Assembly (NCBI GenBank): GCA_019694675.1 | Contig: JAIBBK010000025.1 | Coordinates: 16,770-80,769 of the forward strand | Direction of reading: 5' to 3' | DNA from: Ignavibacteria bacterium | Lineage (GTDB): Bacteria; Bacteroidota; Ignavibacteria; Tepidaquicellales; Tepidaquicellaceae | DNA: 64,000 bases | In this document: in pieces, positions 55,230 through 64,000 of the stretch | How positions within the stretch are numbered: position 1 is the first letter of the stretch | How the letters are laid out: every line of letters starts with the position of its first letter | Notes under the pieces: model-generated | Told to the model about the DNA's origin: nothing | What the model saw: the letters and a program-made list of their open reading frames with translations, nothing else | Databases searched by the model: none | Translations under genes and position numbers: made by a program

Positions 55230-55862
55230 TTAATTTCTTGAAAGTTTTTCGCCGCGGCATATCCACACCTTTACGCCGATAGCTCCGTAGATCGTATGTG
55301 ACGTAACTGATGCATAGTCAATATCCGCTCTGATGGTCTGCAGAGGTATCCTTCCCTCTTTGTACTGCTCCGTTCTCGCAATTTCAGCACCGCCAAGCCT
55401 GCCTGCACACATTACCTTGATGCCTTCCGCGCCCATCCTCATGGTTGAAGTTATCGCGGACTTCATTGCCCTCCTGAATGAAACCCTGTTTGCAAGCTGA
55501 GAAGCTATGTTCTCGGCAACAAGGTGCGCATTGAGTTCGGGCTTCTTGATCTCCATCACATTGATCTTCACTTCCTTGTTCGTGATCTTCTTGATCTCGC
55601 TCTCAAGCTGAGTGATTTCCTTTCCGCTCTTTCCGATCACAAATCCCGGCCTTGAAGTGTTTATCGTCAGCGTTATCTTCTTCAGCGTTCTCTCTATATT
55701 AATGTTTGCAATCCCTGCCTTCTCAAGTCTCTTCTTCAGATATGACCTAATCACTGAATCCTCTACAAGCTTCTGTGAAAAGCTCTTATCGTCATACCAG
55801 TTTGAATCCCAGGTATTTATTACTCCTAATCTGAATCCGATGGGGTTAGTCTTCTGTCCCAA
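55230..55862 (-). CDS. rpsC: 30S ribosomal protein S3
   Basis: 210 residues. The KH domain has [20 protein letters not shown] and the C-terminal domain [21 protein letters not shown]3 forms part of the mRNA entry channel. Length is at the short end of the family. Confidence 0.97.
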   Translation of the reverse strand: MGQKTNPIGFRLGVINTWDSNWYDDKSFSQKLVEDSVIRSYLKKRLEKAGIANINIERTLKKITLTINTSRPGFVIGKSGKEITQLESEIKKITNKEVKINVMEIKKPELNAHLVAENIASQLANRVSFRRAMKSAITSTMRMGAEGIKVMCAGRLGGAEIARTEQYKEGRIPLQTIRADIDYASVTSHTIYGAIGVKVWICRGEKLSRN

Positions 55863-55879
55863 AAAAGCTCCTTGTGTTG

Positions 55880-56245
55880 TTATTTAGGTTTGTTGGAATT
55901 GTCTTCAAACTGACTTACAATGACCGTCAAATGCGATGATCTCTTCCTGATCCTGAAAGCTCTTCCCTGCGGAGCGGGAAGCACCCTCTTCATCGAAGGC
56001 CCTTCGTTAACATATATTTCCTTCACATACGCCTCATTCTGTCCGATCCTACCTGCTTCAGCCTTGTTGATAAGATTGCTGTACGCAGAAAGGAGCGTCA
56101 GTTCAACAACCTTTGCCGCGCTCTTGTTTGCATATTTGAGTATGCCGATCGCTTCGTCAACCCTTTTGTTTCTCACGAGGTCAACAACCAGCCTCATCTT
56201 TCTCGGTGAGGAACCTACGTATCTCTTTAATGCTCTGGCTTCCAT
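55880..56245 (-). CDS. rplV: 50S ribosomal protein L22
   Basis: 121 residues. [20 protein letters not shown] and the exit-tunnel loop region [20 protein letters not shown] with [10 protein letters not shown] are present. It is 3 nt after rpsS. Confidence 0.97.
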   Translation of the reverse strand: MEARALKRYVGSSPRKMRLVVDLVRNKRVDEAIGILKYANKSAAKVVELTLLSAYSNLINKAEAGRIGQNEAYVKEIYVNEGPSMKRVLPAPQGRAFRIRKRSSHLTVIVSQFEDNSNKPK

Positions 56246-56248
56246 TGA

Positions 56249-56536
56249 TTATTTGCCCCCTGCCTTTTCTTCTTTTCTCTGTCCTGAGTGCGCCCTGAAT
56301 GTTCTCGTGTGGGAAAACTCGCCGAGTTTGTGCCCGACCATATTTTCGGATACAAACACGGGTATGAACTTGTTGCCGTTGTGAACAGCAAATGTATGTC
56401 CTACAAAATCGGGAGTGATCGTGCATGCCCTTGCCCAGGTCTTTATCACTTTTTTCTGCTTCTGCGAGTTCAGTTTTTCAACTTTCTCCATAAGCTTAAA
56501 GTCAATAAACGGGCCCTTCTTAAGTGATCTTGACAT
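56249..56536 (-). CDS. rpsS: 30S ribosomal protein S19
   Basis: 95 residues. [40 protein letters not shown] and HSGQRKEEK are diagnostic. The start overlaps the rplB stop by one base (TAATG). Confidence 0.97.
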   Translation of the reverse strand: MSRSLKKGPFIDFKLMEKVEKLNSQKQKKVIKTWARACTITPDFVGHTFAVHNGNKFIPVFVSENMVGHKLGEFSHTRTFRAHSGQRKEEKAGGK

Positions 56537-57357
56537 TATTTCCTCTTTTTGACGATGAACTTATTGGTAATATTCTTCTTCTTTCTTGTTTTGTATCCCT
56601 TTGCAGGCAATCCCCAAGGGCTTACAGGATGTCCGCCGCCTGAAGTCTTTCCCTCTCCGCCGCCCATCGGATGGTCAACCGGATTCATTGCAACACCTCT
56701 TACATGCGGCCTTTTGCCAAGCCATCTGTTCCTTCCCGCTTTTCCGATGCTGATATTCTCGTGATCCGGATTGCTGACAATGCCTATTGTAGCCCTGCAT
56801 TTATTAAGGATCATTCTGACTTCACCCGAAGGCAGTTTCACCTGCGAATATCTTGAGTCCTTTGCCACCAGCTGTGCCGAAGTTCCGGCACTTCTGGCAA
56901 TCTGAGCGCCTTTTCCCGGCTTCAGCTCCACATTATGTATGAATGTACCTACCGGAATAGCCGAAAGTTCAAGGGTATTTCCCGACTTAAGATCCGCCTC
57001 GTTGGAAGATTCGATCTTTTCGCCCACTTTTATGCCGTCCGGCGCAATGATATAGTTCTTTGTTCCGTCCTCATACTGAATGAGTGCAATCCTTGCAGTC
57101 CTGTTCGGGTCATATTCAACTGCAAGCACGGTTGCCTCACCCTGCGAAACTCTCTTGAAATCAACGATCCTGTACCTTCTCTTATGACCGCCTCCTCTGA
57201 ACCTTGTGGTTATCCTTCCAAGATTGTTCCTTCCGCCGGATTTCTTAAGGGGCGCAAGAAGCGATTTCTCAGGGGTCGACTTGGTGATCTCCTCAAACGA
57301 AGATATGCTGTAATATCTCGTAGAAGGCGTAACCGGTTTCAATTTCCTTAAAGCCAT
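56536..57357 (-). CDS. rplB: 50S ribosomal protein L2
   Basis: 273 residues. The C-terminal [20 protein letters not shown] carries the conserved His near the peptidyl-transferase centre, and [20 protein letters not shown] is typical. It is the first gene of this operon. The upstream partners normally found (rpsJ, rplC, rplD, rplW) are not in this window. Confidence 0.97.
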   Translation of the reverse strand: MALRKLKPVTPSTRYYSISSFEEITKSTPEKSLLAPLKKSGGRNNLGRITTRFRGGGHKRRYRIVDFKRVSQGEATVLAVEYDPNRTARIALIQYEDGTKNYIIAPDGIKVGEKIESSNEADLKSGNTLELSAIPVGTFIHNVELKPGKGAQIARSAGTSAQLVAKDSRYSQVKLPSGEVRMILNKCRATIGIVSNPDHENISIGKAGRNRWLGKRPHVRGVAMNPVDHPMGGGEGKTSGGGHPVSPWGLPAKGYKTRKKKNITNKFIVKKRK

Positions 57358-57427
57358 TGATGTCGAGTGTTATAATTGCAAATATTCAAGACAAAATTGT
57401 AGGGTGTACAATTTTTGGGAAAACTTC

Positions 57428-57456
57428 AAATTACGGAAAACGCTCTGGAAAGTCAA
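57428..57456 (-). promoter_or_regulatory. Candidate promoter of the rplB-rplQ operon
   Basis: On the minus strand TTGACT (57456-57451), a 17-nt spacer and TAATTT (57433-57428) lie about 70 nt before the rplB ATG, in the 146-nt gap after moxR. It follows the same layout as the secD promoter. Confidence 0.5.
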
Positions 57457-57503
57457 TACAGGAAATCAGTCACCGAGGATGAATTTTCCTGTAAATCTGA
57501 GGA

Positions 57504-58496
57504 CTATTCTCTCAAAAGTTCCGAGATAATAGATGTGACCGGCATACCGTCAGCTTCGGCATTGAAATTGGCTATCAGCCGGTGCCTGAGGACCGGAAGC
57601 GCGGCCTTGTCTATATCACTCCTTCCGGGCGAAAACCTGCCTTCAAGAAGGCAATTTGTTTTTGCAGCCAGTATCAGGTTCTGCGAAGCCCTCGGACCTG
57701 CGCCCCAGTTAATGTACTTTTTCACAAGAGGAATGGCATCCGCTGAACCCGGCCTGGTCTTGGAAACCAGCTTAACGGCATAGGAGATCACCTCGTCAGA
57801 AACAGGCACCCGCCTGACAAGGTCCTGAAATGCAAGTATCTCATTCTTTGAAAATACCTTCTTAAGGTCCGGTTCATAATTGCTTGTTGTCTTCCTTATG
57901 ATCTCCAGCTCTTCGTTAAATGAAGGGTAATCAAGCCAGAGGTTGAACATGAATCTGTCGAGCTGAGCCTCGGGCAGAGGGTATGTCCCTTCCTGTTCGA
58001 TCGGATTCTGAGTTGCAAGCACAAAGAATGGCTCGTCAAGCGAATATGTCTTCCCTGCTGCAGTTACCTTATGTTCCTGCATTGCTTCAAGCAGCGCAGA
58101 CTGAGTCTTTGGCGGTGTTCTGTTGATCTCATCAGCGAGTATGATATTTGCAAACACCGGGCCTTTTACAAACTTGAACTTATCGCTTTTTTCATAACTC
58201 TGCTCCAGGATCTCAATCCCGGTTATATCTGAAGGCATAAGGTCCGGTGTGAACTGAATGCGGTTGAAACTCAGATCAAGCACCTCTGCCAGCGTTTTCA
58301 CTATGAGGGTCTTTGCAAGGCCGGGTACGCCTATAAGAAGGCAATGTCCTTTGGCTAGTATCGAAATTATCAATTGCCGGATGATCTCATCCTGTCCGAC
58401 GATCGCCTTTGAGATCTCCGATACAAGCAGATTGTACTTCCCGTGAAGTGCGTTTACAAGCTCTTTGTCAGACAGCTCAGTTTCGATCGTCTTCAA
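57504..58496 (-). CDS. MoxR-family AAA+ ATPase
   Basis: A 330-residue AAA+ protein of the MoxR group. Walker A is LLIGVPGLAKTLIVKTLAE and Walker B IILADEINRTPPKTQSALL. Sensor 1 is in FVLATQNPIEQEGTYPLPEA and the lid has GAGPRASQNLILAAK. MoxR ATPases usually work as chaperones with a VWA-domain partner and sit next to DUF58/VWA genes. None is adjacent here; the neighbours are M16 peptidases, and the start overlaps the stop of the last one (ATGA). The functional partner is therefore unknown. Confidence 0.92.
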   Translation of the reverse strand: MKTIETELSDKELVNALHGKYNLLVSEISKAIVGQDEIIRQLIISILAKGHCLLIGVPGLAKTLIVKTLAEVLDLSFNRIQFTPDLMPSDITGIEILEQSYEKSDKFKFVKGPVFANIILADEINRTPPKTQSALLEAMQEHKVTAAGKTYSLDEPFFVLATQNPIEQEGTYPLPEAQLDRFMFNLWLDYPSFNEELEIIRKTTSNYEPDLKKVFSKNEILAFQDLVRRVPVSDEVISYAVKLVSKTRPGSADAIPLVKKYINWGAGPRASQNLILAAKTNCLLEGRFSPGRSDIDKAALPVLRHRLIANFNAEADGMPVTSIISELLRE

Positions 58497-59878
58497 TTCT
58501 GGTTGTCTGAAATGATTTCAGGTTCACCGAACTCGGAAACAAGCTTTGAAACAGCTTCCACATCCCCCGCAATGCTCATCACAAGCCTTCCGGGATGAAG
58601 GTATTTAGCGGCGGTCTCGTGGATCTCCTCGCTTGTCAGCTGATTCACTTTCCTTATATAAGTGCTGTAGTAATCTTCCGGGAGCCCAAAGAGCTTGAGA
58701 TTTATGGCTTTGGTTGCCACGGAATTCGGGGTCTCTAACTGAAGTGGGAAATTACCCGAAATGAAGTTCTTCACATTCTGAAGTTCTTCGGAATCAGGCG
58801 CAACATCCCTGAGCATGTTCATCTCCTTCAGTATCTCCCTGATCGTGTTTGCCGTAATATCGGTTTTGACCTCCGTTATCACGGACAGGTCGCCGCCGTA
58901 CCTGTGCGAACTGAGCGCCGATCTTGCCGAATAAGTGAAGCCGTGTACCTCTCTCAGATTCTTGTTTATCCGTGATGTGAAATAACCTCCGAGTATCGTG
59001 TTCATAACGGAGACATTCACAAAATCGGGGTCATTTCTGCAGATGCTGGTATGGCCGACTCTGAGTGAAGACTGAACTGCGCCTTCCTTCCTTGTCAGGA
59101 GTATCTTTGGCTCGTTAAGCGGCGGCGGTGAGAAGTTCTGCATTTCAGCGCCTTCCCCTTTCACGTCAGCAAAGCACTTCTCAAGTTTTTCGACGGCAGT
59201 CTCGGGTGAAATATCCCCGACAAAAGCTACTATCAAATTGTCAGGCGTGAAGTGCATTCTGTAAAATTCAACGAGATCCTCTGTGGTCATTCCCGAAACT
59301 GACTTCTCGTTTCCGTCAACCGAACTGCCGAGAGGGTTGGAACCGAATATACCCTTCTTATAAGCCCTTGATGCCAGATAGTCGCCGTCATCCTTCATAG
59401 CAAGGAAGCTGTTAAGTCTTTGCTCTTTGACCCTCGAGAGTTCTTCTTCAAGAAACGCAGGATTTCTGATCACATCCGTTGCGATCTCAAATATGCTGTC
59501 GAAGTGTTTCGTAAGCGAATAACAGCTCACATAGCTCGCATCAAAGTCCGCCCCTGTTGAAAGAGTGGCTCCGAGAAAATCGGTCTCCTCTGCGATCTTT
59601 GTAGCGGATCTGAGCGCTGTGCCTTTTGAAAGCATCTCCGATGTAACAGATGCCAAACCGCTCTTTTCAGCGCCGTGCAGAAAATCGAAATAAGCACCGC
59701 TCTTGAATACAAACCTTGCTGTCACAAGCGGCAGTCTCCTGTCTTCGATCACCAGTACCGTTATCCCGTTTGATGTCACTGTTTCGTAGAAGCTGGGGAA
59801 ATTAACATCTTTTGGAAGTCCGGGAACCGGGGGTACTGACCTGTCAAGCTTGTCCGTCAGAATATTTATGTTCTTCAT
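58493..59878 (-). CDS. M16 peptidase homologue lacking the zinc-binding motif
   Basis: A 461-residue M16 (pitrilysin/MPP-like) fold. The position equivalent to the HxxEH motif of its neighbours reads SVTSE in SGLASVTSEMLSKGT, so zinc binding is lost. The C-terminal Arg/Tyr region typical of substrate-positioning subunits is kept (TSRINKNLREVHGFTYSARS). It is best read as the non-catalytic partner of one of the two active M16 proteins encoded just upstream. It overlaps both the preceding gene (4 nt) and moxR (4 nt), giving strict translational coupling. Confidence 0.88.
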   Translation of the reverse strand: MKNINILTDKLDRSVPPVPGLPKDVNFPSFYETVTSNGITVLVIEDRRLPLVTARFVFKSGAYFDFLHGAEKSGLASVTSEMLSKGTALRSATKIAEETDFLGATLSTGADFDASYVSCYSLTKHFDSIFEIATDVIRNPAFLEEELSRVKEQRLNSFLAMKDDGDYLASRAYKKGIFGSNPLGSSVDGNEKSVSGMTTEDLVEFYRMHFTPDNLIVAFVGDISPETAVEKLEKCFADVKGEGAEMQNFSPPPLNEPKILLTRKEGAVQSSLRVGHTSICRNDPDFVNVSVMNTILGGYFTSRINKNLREVHGFTYSARSALSSHRYGGDLSVITEVKTDITANTIREILKEMNMLRDVAPDSEELQNVKNFISGNFPLQLETPNSVATKAINLKLFGLPEDYYSTYIRKVNQLTSEEIHETAAKYLHPGRLVMSIAGDVEAVSKLVSEFGEPEIISDNQN

Positions 59879-61161
59879 TTCTTTGGCAAATAATTTAGTG
59901 CAACTCTGCTGTTCTCATTCAAGTACTTTCTTGCTGTCTCGGCCAGATCAAACTTCGAAATGTCGAGGTAGTTCATGATCTCTGCATTGACCCTTCCGCA
60001 GTCATTATAATAGGTCTTCAGAAATGAGAACTTATCCGCAAGGCCTACTATGGACTGCCTGCCTGCGCTGAAATATGTTTCAATTCGGTTCTTCACTTTC
60101 TGAAAATCAGAATCATCAATATTGCCCGCCTTGATCTCTTCAAGCGCATGGTCCACTCTCTTTCCAATCTCATCAAGGCTCTTGCCCTTAAGCGCGAACG
60201 CCGATACAGCAAACACACCGGCATTCTCAAACCCGTAAACGGCCGTGTCTATCTCGTGAACAAGCTCCCGTTCATACTCGAGTTCCTTTACCAGCTTTGA
60301 ACTTTCGCCGTCACTGAGAATTCCGCTGATAATGCTGAGTGCATAATAATCCCTGGATCCGATCTCCGGGACCCTGTAGAAAAGGAACCTTGCTTCCAGG
60401 TGAATATTGTCGTAAATGATTCCGGTACTCTCACTTGAAATTTCCTCGGCAGTAAAAGGCATTTTGCCCGGTTTCATGCCGGAAGTTATTCCTCCGTAAT
60501 ACTTCTCTATAAGGTTCAGTGTTTCATCATACTCTATGTCTCCAACAACAGACAGGACCATGTTTGACGGTACATAGAACCTCTTGTGAAACTCCATCAG
60601 ATCTTCAAGACCGGCCTTGCTCAACTGTTCCATATCTCCGATTATCGGCCATTCGTACCCGCTGCCGGCAAACAATCTCCTGGAACTTTCCTCTTCAACA
60701 GAACCGTACGGCGAGTTGTCAACATAAAGAAGTTTCTCTTCCGCCACAACATCCTTCTGAACTTCGAGCGCCTCTTCAGTAATGCCAAAGCCGGCAATCC
60801 TGTCGGAATCAAGCCAGAAGGCCACTTCAAGATGAGTTGAAGGAAGGCAAATGAAATAACTTGTACTGTCCCAGGTTGTATAGGCATTGCTGTCTCCGCC
60901 GTTGTTATTGAGAATCTCATCAAACTTTCCCTTGGGGATATTGGGCGATCCTTCAAACATAAGATGCTCAAACAAGTGTGCCATTCCTGTCATGTTCGGG
61001 TCGTCATCCTTTGATCCGACGTGAAAGGTTGTATTCACGGCAACGTTCGGAATTTTGGTATTCCTGCTTAGCACTATTCGCAGACCGTTTTCGAGCGTGT
61101 GCTCAACATACTCAATTGACGGTATCGAGGTCAGTATTTTTTCCGCCGGCCTAAGCTTCAT
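59875..61161 (-). CDS. M16 zinc metallopeptidase (catalytic)
   Basis: A 428-residue M16 protein with an intact HLFEH zinc motif in MTGMAHLFEHLMFEGSPNIP and the downstream Glu region (SSRRLFAGSGYEWPIIGD). Likely exposed to peptide substrates in the cytoplasm or periplasm; I see no signal peptide. It is the middle of three tandem M16 genes, 5 nt after the first and overlapping the third by 4 nt. Active/inactive M16 pairs commonly form heterodimers. Confidence 0.92.
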   Translation of the reverse strand: MKLRPAEKILTSIPSIEYVEHTLENGLRIVLSRNTKIPNVAVNTTFHVGSKDDDPNMTGMAHLFEHLMFEGSPNIPKGKFDEILNNNGGDSNAYTTWDSTSYFICLPSTHLEVAFWLDSDRIAGFGITEEALEVQKDVVAEEKLLYVDNSPYGSVEEESSRRLFAGSGYEWPIIGDMEQLSKAGLEDLMEFHKRFYVPSNMVLSVVGDIEYDETLNLIEKYYGGITSGMKPGKMPFTAEEISSESTGIIYDNIHLEARFLFYRVPEIGSRDYYALSIISGILSDGESSKLVKELEYERELVHEIDTAVYGFENAGVFAVSAFALKGKSLDEIGKRVDHALEEIKAGNIDDSDFQKVKNRIETYFSAGRQSIVGLADKFSFLKTYYNDCGRVNAEIMNYLDISKFDLAETARKYLNENSRVALNYLPKK

Positions 61162-61166
61162 CTGCT

Positions 61167-62477
61167 TCAGTTTGACCCGTTCTTTGGTGTGTAATTGACA
61201 ATTAGGTTATTGCTGTTGCCGAGATATCTTTGCGCTGTTTCTGTCACTTCCGCCCTTTCAACCTCGAGGTACCGCTCCGTCTCCTCGTTGATCCTCATTG
61301 CGTCATTGAAGTAAAGCATATTGAAGACAGTCTCAACAGCAATGTTCTGCACCTTAAGGTGCTTCGCTGTTGCACCAAACTCGAGGCCGTTCCTTACTCT
61401 TTCAAACTCCTCCTCCGTACATCCCTCATCCATGAAGCGATCCACTTCAAGCATGATCTCCTTCCTCACATTTTCAACATCATGACCGGGATTGACATAA
61501 GCCCTGATGACAAGCGCACCGGCATCACGCAAAGTGAAATTAGACAATCTGATCGCCTTAACCATTTGCTTCTCATAAACAAACTTCCTGTGAAGCCTGC
61601 TGCTTTCGGAATTTCCAAGGATCTCTGAAAAGTACTCCAGTGCATATGCTTCCCTTGTGCCCGCTTTCGGGATCTGGTAACATACATTTATTGCGGGAAG
61701 CTGAATATTGTCTTTCCTATCAATTGACTTACTCTCAGCAAGAGGAGTAATGATGTTCTCCATCCTGGGTATATCGCACTTGGTCCGCAGTCCGGTGAAA
61801 TACTTCCTTATCATCGCTTCCGATTCTGCGCAGTCAATGTCACCTGAAACAACAAGAATGGCATTACACGGAGAGTAGAACTTATTGTGAAAATCAAGCG
61901 CACCTTCCACTGTAAAAGACCGGATATCTTCTTCCGTCCCGATCACCGAATGCTCATAACCCGAGCCAGCGAAAAGGTTGCCGAAAATGTCATTGAACAA
62001 ATTTCCGTAAGGGGCATTGTCAAACACCTGCTTCTTCTCTTCAAGCACCACGCTCTTCTGATTCTCAAGATTCTCATGTGTTATGTCAAGAGAATTCATC
62101 CTGTCTGACTCGAGCCAGAGGGCAGTTTCAAGATTGTTTGAAGGAAGAGTGTCAAAGTAAACAGTTGCATCCTGCATTGTGAATGCGTTGCATGAGCCGC
62201 CGCATTTCATCACATAGCCGAAATGCTCGTTCTTGGCAACATTGGCCGAACCCTGAAACATCATATGCTCAAAAAGGTGTGCAATGCCGAAACTTCCCCT
62301 CTTTTCATCTTTAGAACCGACATTGTAACCTACTGTTACGCTGACAATAGGATTATTGTTATCCCTGTGCATAATACACCTCAGGCCGTTATCAAGTGTG
62401 AATTCCTCGAATCCGATCTTTATGTCAGTTACGGTTTTTGTCATCAGTTTTTGACGGTGAGACTTGAAATTATTCAT
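61167..62477 (-). CDS. M16 zinc metallopeptidase (catalytic), first of three
   Basis: A 436-residue M16 protein with the HLFEH motif in FGIAHLFEHMMFQGSANVAK and the C-terminal Arg/Tyr-type region (RLHRKFVYEKQMVKAI). It resembles the next gene throughout, consistent with tandem duplication. ATG 62477 and ATG 62444 are both possible and neither has a Shine-Dalgarno; the homologous part begins after the second. It heads the four-gene M16-M16-M16-moxR unit. Confidence 0.92.
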   Translation of the reverse strand: MNNFKSHRQKLMTKTVTDIKIGFEEFTLDNGLRCIMHRDNNNPIVSVTVGYNVGSKDEKRGSFGIAHLFEHMMFQGSANVAKNEHFGYVMKCGGSCNAFTMQDATVYFDTLPSNNLETALWLESDRMNSLDITHENLENQKSVVLEEKKQVFDNAPYGNLFNDIFGNLFAGSGYEHSVIGTEEDIRSFTVEGALDFHNKFYSPCNAILVVSGDIDCAESEAMIRKYFTGLRTKCDIPRMENIITPLAESKSIDRKDNIQLPAINVCYQIPKAGTREAYALEYFSEILGNSESSRLHRKFVYEKQMVKAIRLSNFTLRDAGALVIRAYVNPGHDVENVRKEIMLEVDRFMDEGCTEEEFERVRNGLEFGATAKHLKVQNIAVETVFNMLYFNDAMRINEETERYLEVERAEVTETAQRYLGNSNNLIVNYTPKNGSN

Positions 62478-62736
62478 TTGAATTCGTTTAAGGCCAGCAT
62501 ACTAATAACCGCTATCATTCAAGCAAAGAAAATAGCCAATTCAGTTTACAAAGTCAGCGGTAAAAACGTTCCTCTTCTAAGGAAATCAAACTTCAATACA
62601 CTAATTGAATTAAGTTCATTGCTTATTCCATTGTACTTCAAAAGCGATTACTGCAAAATACAGAGGAGCCGGAACCATAATGGCTCTTAGCCAATTCCCG
62701 TGTCTGAATTCCGTTAACATTAAATCACATTAAACA

Positions 62737-63216
62737 ATGAAGAAGAAATCCACAAATCTGATAGGGATAGAAACCGGCAAGGCGGAAGAACTAGCCGGGA
62801 AGCTTAACGAACTGCTTGCGAACTACTCCCTTTTCTATCAAAACACAAGAGGATTCCACTGGAACATCAAAGGCGAGAAGTTCTTCGAGCTTCATGTGAA
62901 ATTTGAAGAACTGTACAACAACCTGCTTCTCAAGATTGACGAGATCGCTGAAAGGATCCTCACTCTCGGCTACTCACCGGAGCATAAGTATTCCGAGTAC
63001 ATCAAATCGTCCGGCATAAAAGAGAGCCGCCAGACTTCCGACGGCAGTAAGGCAGTTTCAGACATTCTGGGCTCTTTCTCAAGCCTGATCGCACTTCAGA
63101 GAGATATCCTTAAGCTGTCCGAAGAGGCGGGCGACGAGGGTACGAACGCGCTTATGAGCGATTACATCATGGAGCAGGAAAAGCTTGTATGGATGTATTC
63201 CGCCTACGCGGCATGA
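62737..63216 (+). CDS. dps: Dps ferritin-like DNA-protection protein
   Basis: The 159-residue four-helix protein forms dodecameric shells that oxidise Fe(II) with peroxide and store iron. The inter-subunit ferroxidase residues keep the family spacing: His41 (FHWNIKG), His53, Asp68 and Glu72 (KIDEIAER). The N-terminus is short, with only a few Lys that might bind DNA. It is monocistronic and ends in a strong terminator. The 259-nt gap upstream shows no clear promoter. Confidence 0.95.
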   Translation: MKKKSTNLIGIETGKAEELAGKLNELLANYSLFYQNTRGFHWNIKGEKFFELHVKFEELYNNLLLKIDEIAERILTLGYSPEHKYSEYIKSSGIKESRQTSDGSKAVSDILGSFSSLIALQRDILKLSEEAGDEGTNALMSDYIMEQEKLVWMYSAYAA

Positions 63217-63244
63217 CCTCATCTGCTGACCGAGTTAAAGGAAG

Positions 63245-63274
63245 CACGGCTCACTGAGGGCCGTGTTTTTTTTT
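63245..63274 (+). terminator. Rho-independent terminator of dps
   Basis: CACGGC (63245-63250) pairs with GCCGTG (63260-63265), followed by nine T. Confidence 0.9.
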
Positions 63275-63278
63275 GGAA

Positions 63279-63296
63279 ATATGACATAAGTCATAT
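63279..63296. promoter_or_regulatory. Crp/Fnr-like palindrome upstream of TonB receptor
   Basis: ATATGAC (63279-63285) and GTCATAT (63290-63296) are perfect 7-bp arms around ATAA. The TGAC-N4-GTCA core has the half-site and spacing style of Crp/Fnr-family sites. Its centre lies about 42 bp before the start expected from the TATATT at 63318-63323, the standard class II activator position. Confidence 0.5.
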
Positions 63297-63317
63297 GCAG
63301 TCAGCACGCACAATGTC

Positions 63318-63323
63318 TATATT
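63318..63323 (+). promoter_or_regulatory. Candidate -10 element of TonB receptor
   Basis: TATATT lies 6 nt before the ATG, so transcription from it would begin at or next to the start codon (leaderless). No -35 match lies at 17 nt (ATGCAG), as expected for an activator-dependent promoter. Confidence 0.35.
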
Positions 63324-63329
63324 TGTAAC

Positions 63330-64000
63330 ATGAAACTGACTATTGCTCTGATGATCTCGCTCGCAGTCTTTTGCCCGGTACGGGAGACCACCGCACAGCG
63401 TTCTGTATCAGGAATTGTGTCGGATGTGTTTACCGGAGAACCGGTTGAAGGTGTGTCGGTAAAGTCCTTGCTTTCAGGTGCGGAAACCACAACAAGCGCA
63501 GCAGGATTGTTCGTTCTGTCAATTCCGGTCAGCATTGCTGATACGGTAACATTCTCAAGGATCGGATACAGGGAGGAATACATAATTGTAACGGCAAATT
63601 CTGCCGGCAAGAACAATCTGCATATACGCATGTCGCAGGATGAGATACTGTCCGGAAATATTGAGGTTAACGAAGGGCGGATCATGACAGAACTGAGATA
63701 TGCAACATTGCCATTATCAGTTGTGACTGAGAGCGAGATCAAGGGGCTTCCCTTCATAGCCGTACCTAATGCAATTCAGAATGAAACAGGGATCAGCTTA
63801 CTGCGTGACGGAGTCTGGGCAAATGAGGTCTCCATCCGGGGACTGAGCAGGGACAATGTAGTGACACTTGTGAACGGGAACAGGATCGAAACTGCGAACA
63901 ATCATGCCGGCAGGCTTGCATTGATTGACCTGAACACTGTTGAAAGAATTGAACTTATAAAAGGCGGGACATCCTCAATATACGGATCAGGTGCAATGGG
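63330..64000 (+). CDS. TonB-dependent receptor, N-terminal part (runs off the window)
   Basis: An open frame of 223 codons to the right edge, without stop. It has a signal peptide (KLTIALMISLAVFCPV, then TTAQ), a CarboxypepD_reg-like domain (RSVSGIVSDVFTGEPVEGVS, then FSRIGYREEY), and the start of the plug (LPLSVVTESEIKGLP, NEVSIRGLSRDNVVTLVNGN and RIETANNHAGRLALIDLNTV, then VERIELIKGGTSSIYGSGAMG). It is an outer-membrane siderophore-, haem- or nutrient-type receptor. The barrel lies outside the window. A Crp/Fnr-like palindrome sits just upstream. Confidence 0.88.
   Translation, partial: MKLTIALMISLAVFCPVRETTAQRSVSGIVSDVFTGEPVEGVSVKSLLSGAETTTSAAGLFVLSIPVSIADTVTFSRIGYREEYIIVTANSAGKNNLHIRMSQDEILSGNIEVNEGRIMTELRYATLPLSVVTESEIKGLPFIAVPNAIQNETGISLLRDGVWANEVSIRGLSRDNVVTLVNGNRIETANNHAGRLALIDLNTVERIELIKGGTSSIYGSGAM

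Noticed and set aside
63317..63757. 146-codon frame on the opposite strand near the right edge
   Set aside because: It is antisense to the TonB receptor, whose signal peptide, CarboxypepD and plug motifs are clear.

Overview
The window looks like chromosomal core sequence from a Gram-negative member of the Bacteroidota/Chlorobiota (FCB) group, most likely an Ignavibacteria-type organism. Several secreted proteins carry a C-terminal type IX secretion (T9SS) sorting domain (3769-5016, 34236-37481, 40572-42329). They sit with a PorV/PorQ-type outer-membrane protein, a GWxTD-domain protein, a YbbR-domain protein and CarboxypepD-plug TonB-dependent receptors. The EF-P tip (HRTPGNLRAF) is of the type I associate with Chlorobi and relatives. 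Shine-Dalgarno motifs are frequent, and the clearest promoters are TTGAc-17-TAtaTT, not the Bacteroidales TAnnTTTG type. This placement is inference from recognised families; no search was run.

Layout. 46-1828 (minus): a CARF-winged-helix regulator followed by an ECF-like sigma factor. 2079-10156: a small membrane protein, an RluD-type pseudouridine synthase, two secreted or lipoprotein genes, a LysM lytic transglycosylase, tRNA-Thr and a helical protein of unknown function. 10361-13778 (plus): secD, secF and a STAS-domain gene, ended by a strong terminator. 13935-20628: a divergent purA, DoxX, a membrane-anchored metallophosphoesterase, tRNA-Gly, tRNA-Cys, gap and a DinB-like protein. 20798-28478 (plus): efp, accB, accC, a membrane protein, a FabL-like enoyl reductase, a 1134-residue tubulin/FtsZ-like GTPase with a SHOCT tail, and an FmdB zinc ribbon.

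28484-42329 (minus) is a long envelope cluster. In transcription order it holds a T9SS BNR-type protein, a TonB receptor, a 1081-residue T9SS cargo, PorV, GWxTD, YbbR, CPBP, pdxJ and lptB. Strong stem-loops separate the first five genes. 42510-44070 holds a D-2-hydroxyacid dehydrogenase and engB. 44164-57357 (minus) is a joined S10-spc-alpha ribosomal operon running from rplB to rplQ, with secY, map, infA, rpmJ and rpoA. A tRNA-Gln gene is embedded between rplR and rpsE. 57504-62477 (minus) holds three M16 peptidases and a MoxR ATPase. The window ends with dps and a TonB receptor cut off by the right edge.

Most of the window is ordinary housekeeping and envelope biology. The best leads for something new are (i) the CARF regulator/ECF sigma pair at the left edge, with no cas genes or CRISPR array in view and with an N-terminal strand encoded upstream of the first usual start codon; (ii) the orphan tubulin-like GTPase with a SHOCT tail; (iii) tRNA-Gln inside the ribosomal operon; and (iv) stem-loops at successive junctions of the T9SS envelope cluster. 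All calls come from reading the sequence and from family knowledge.
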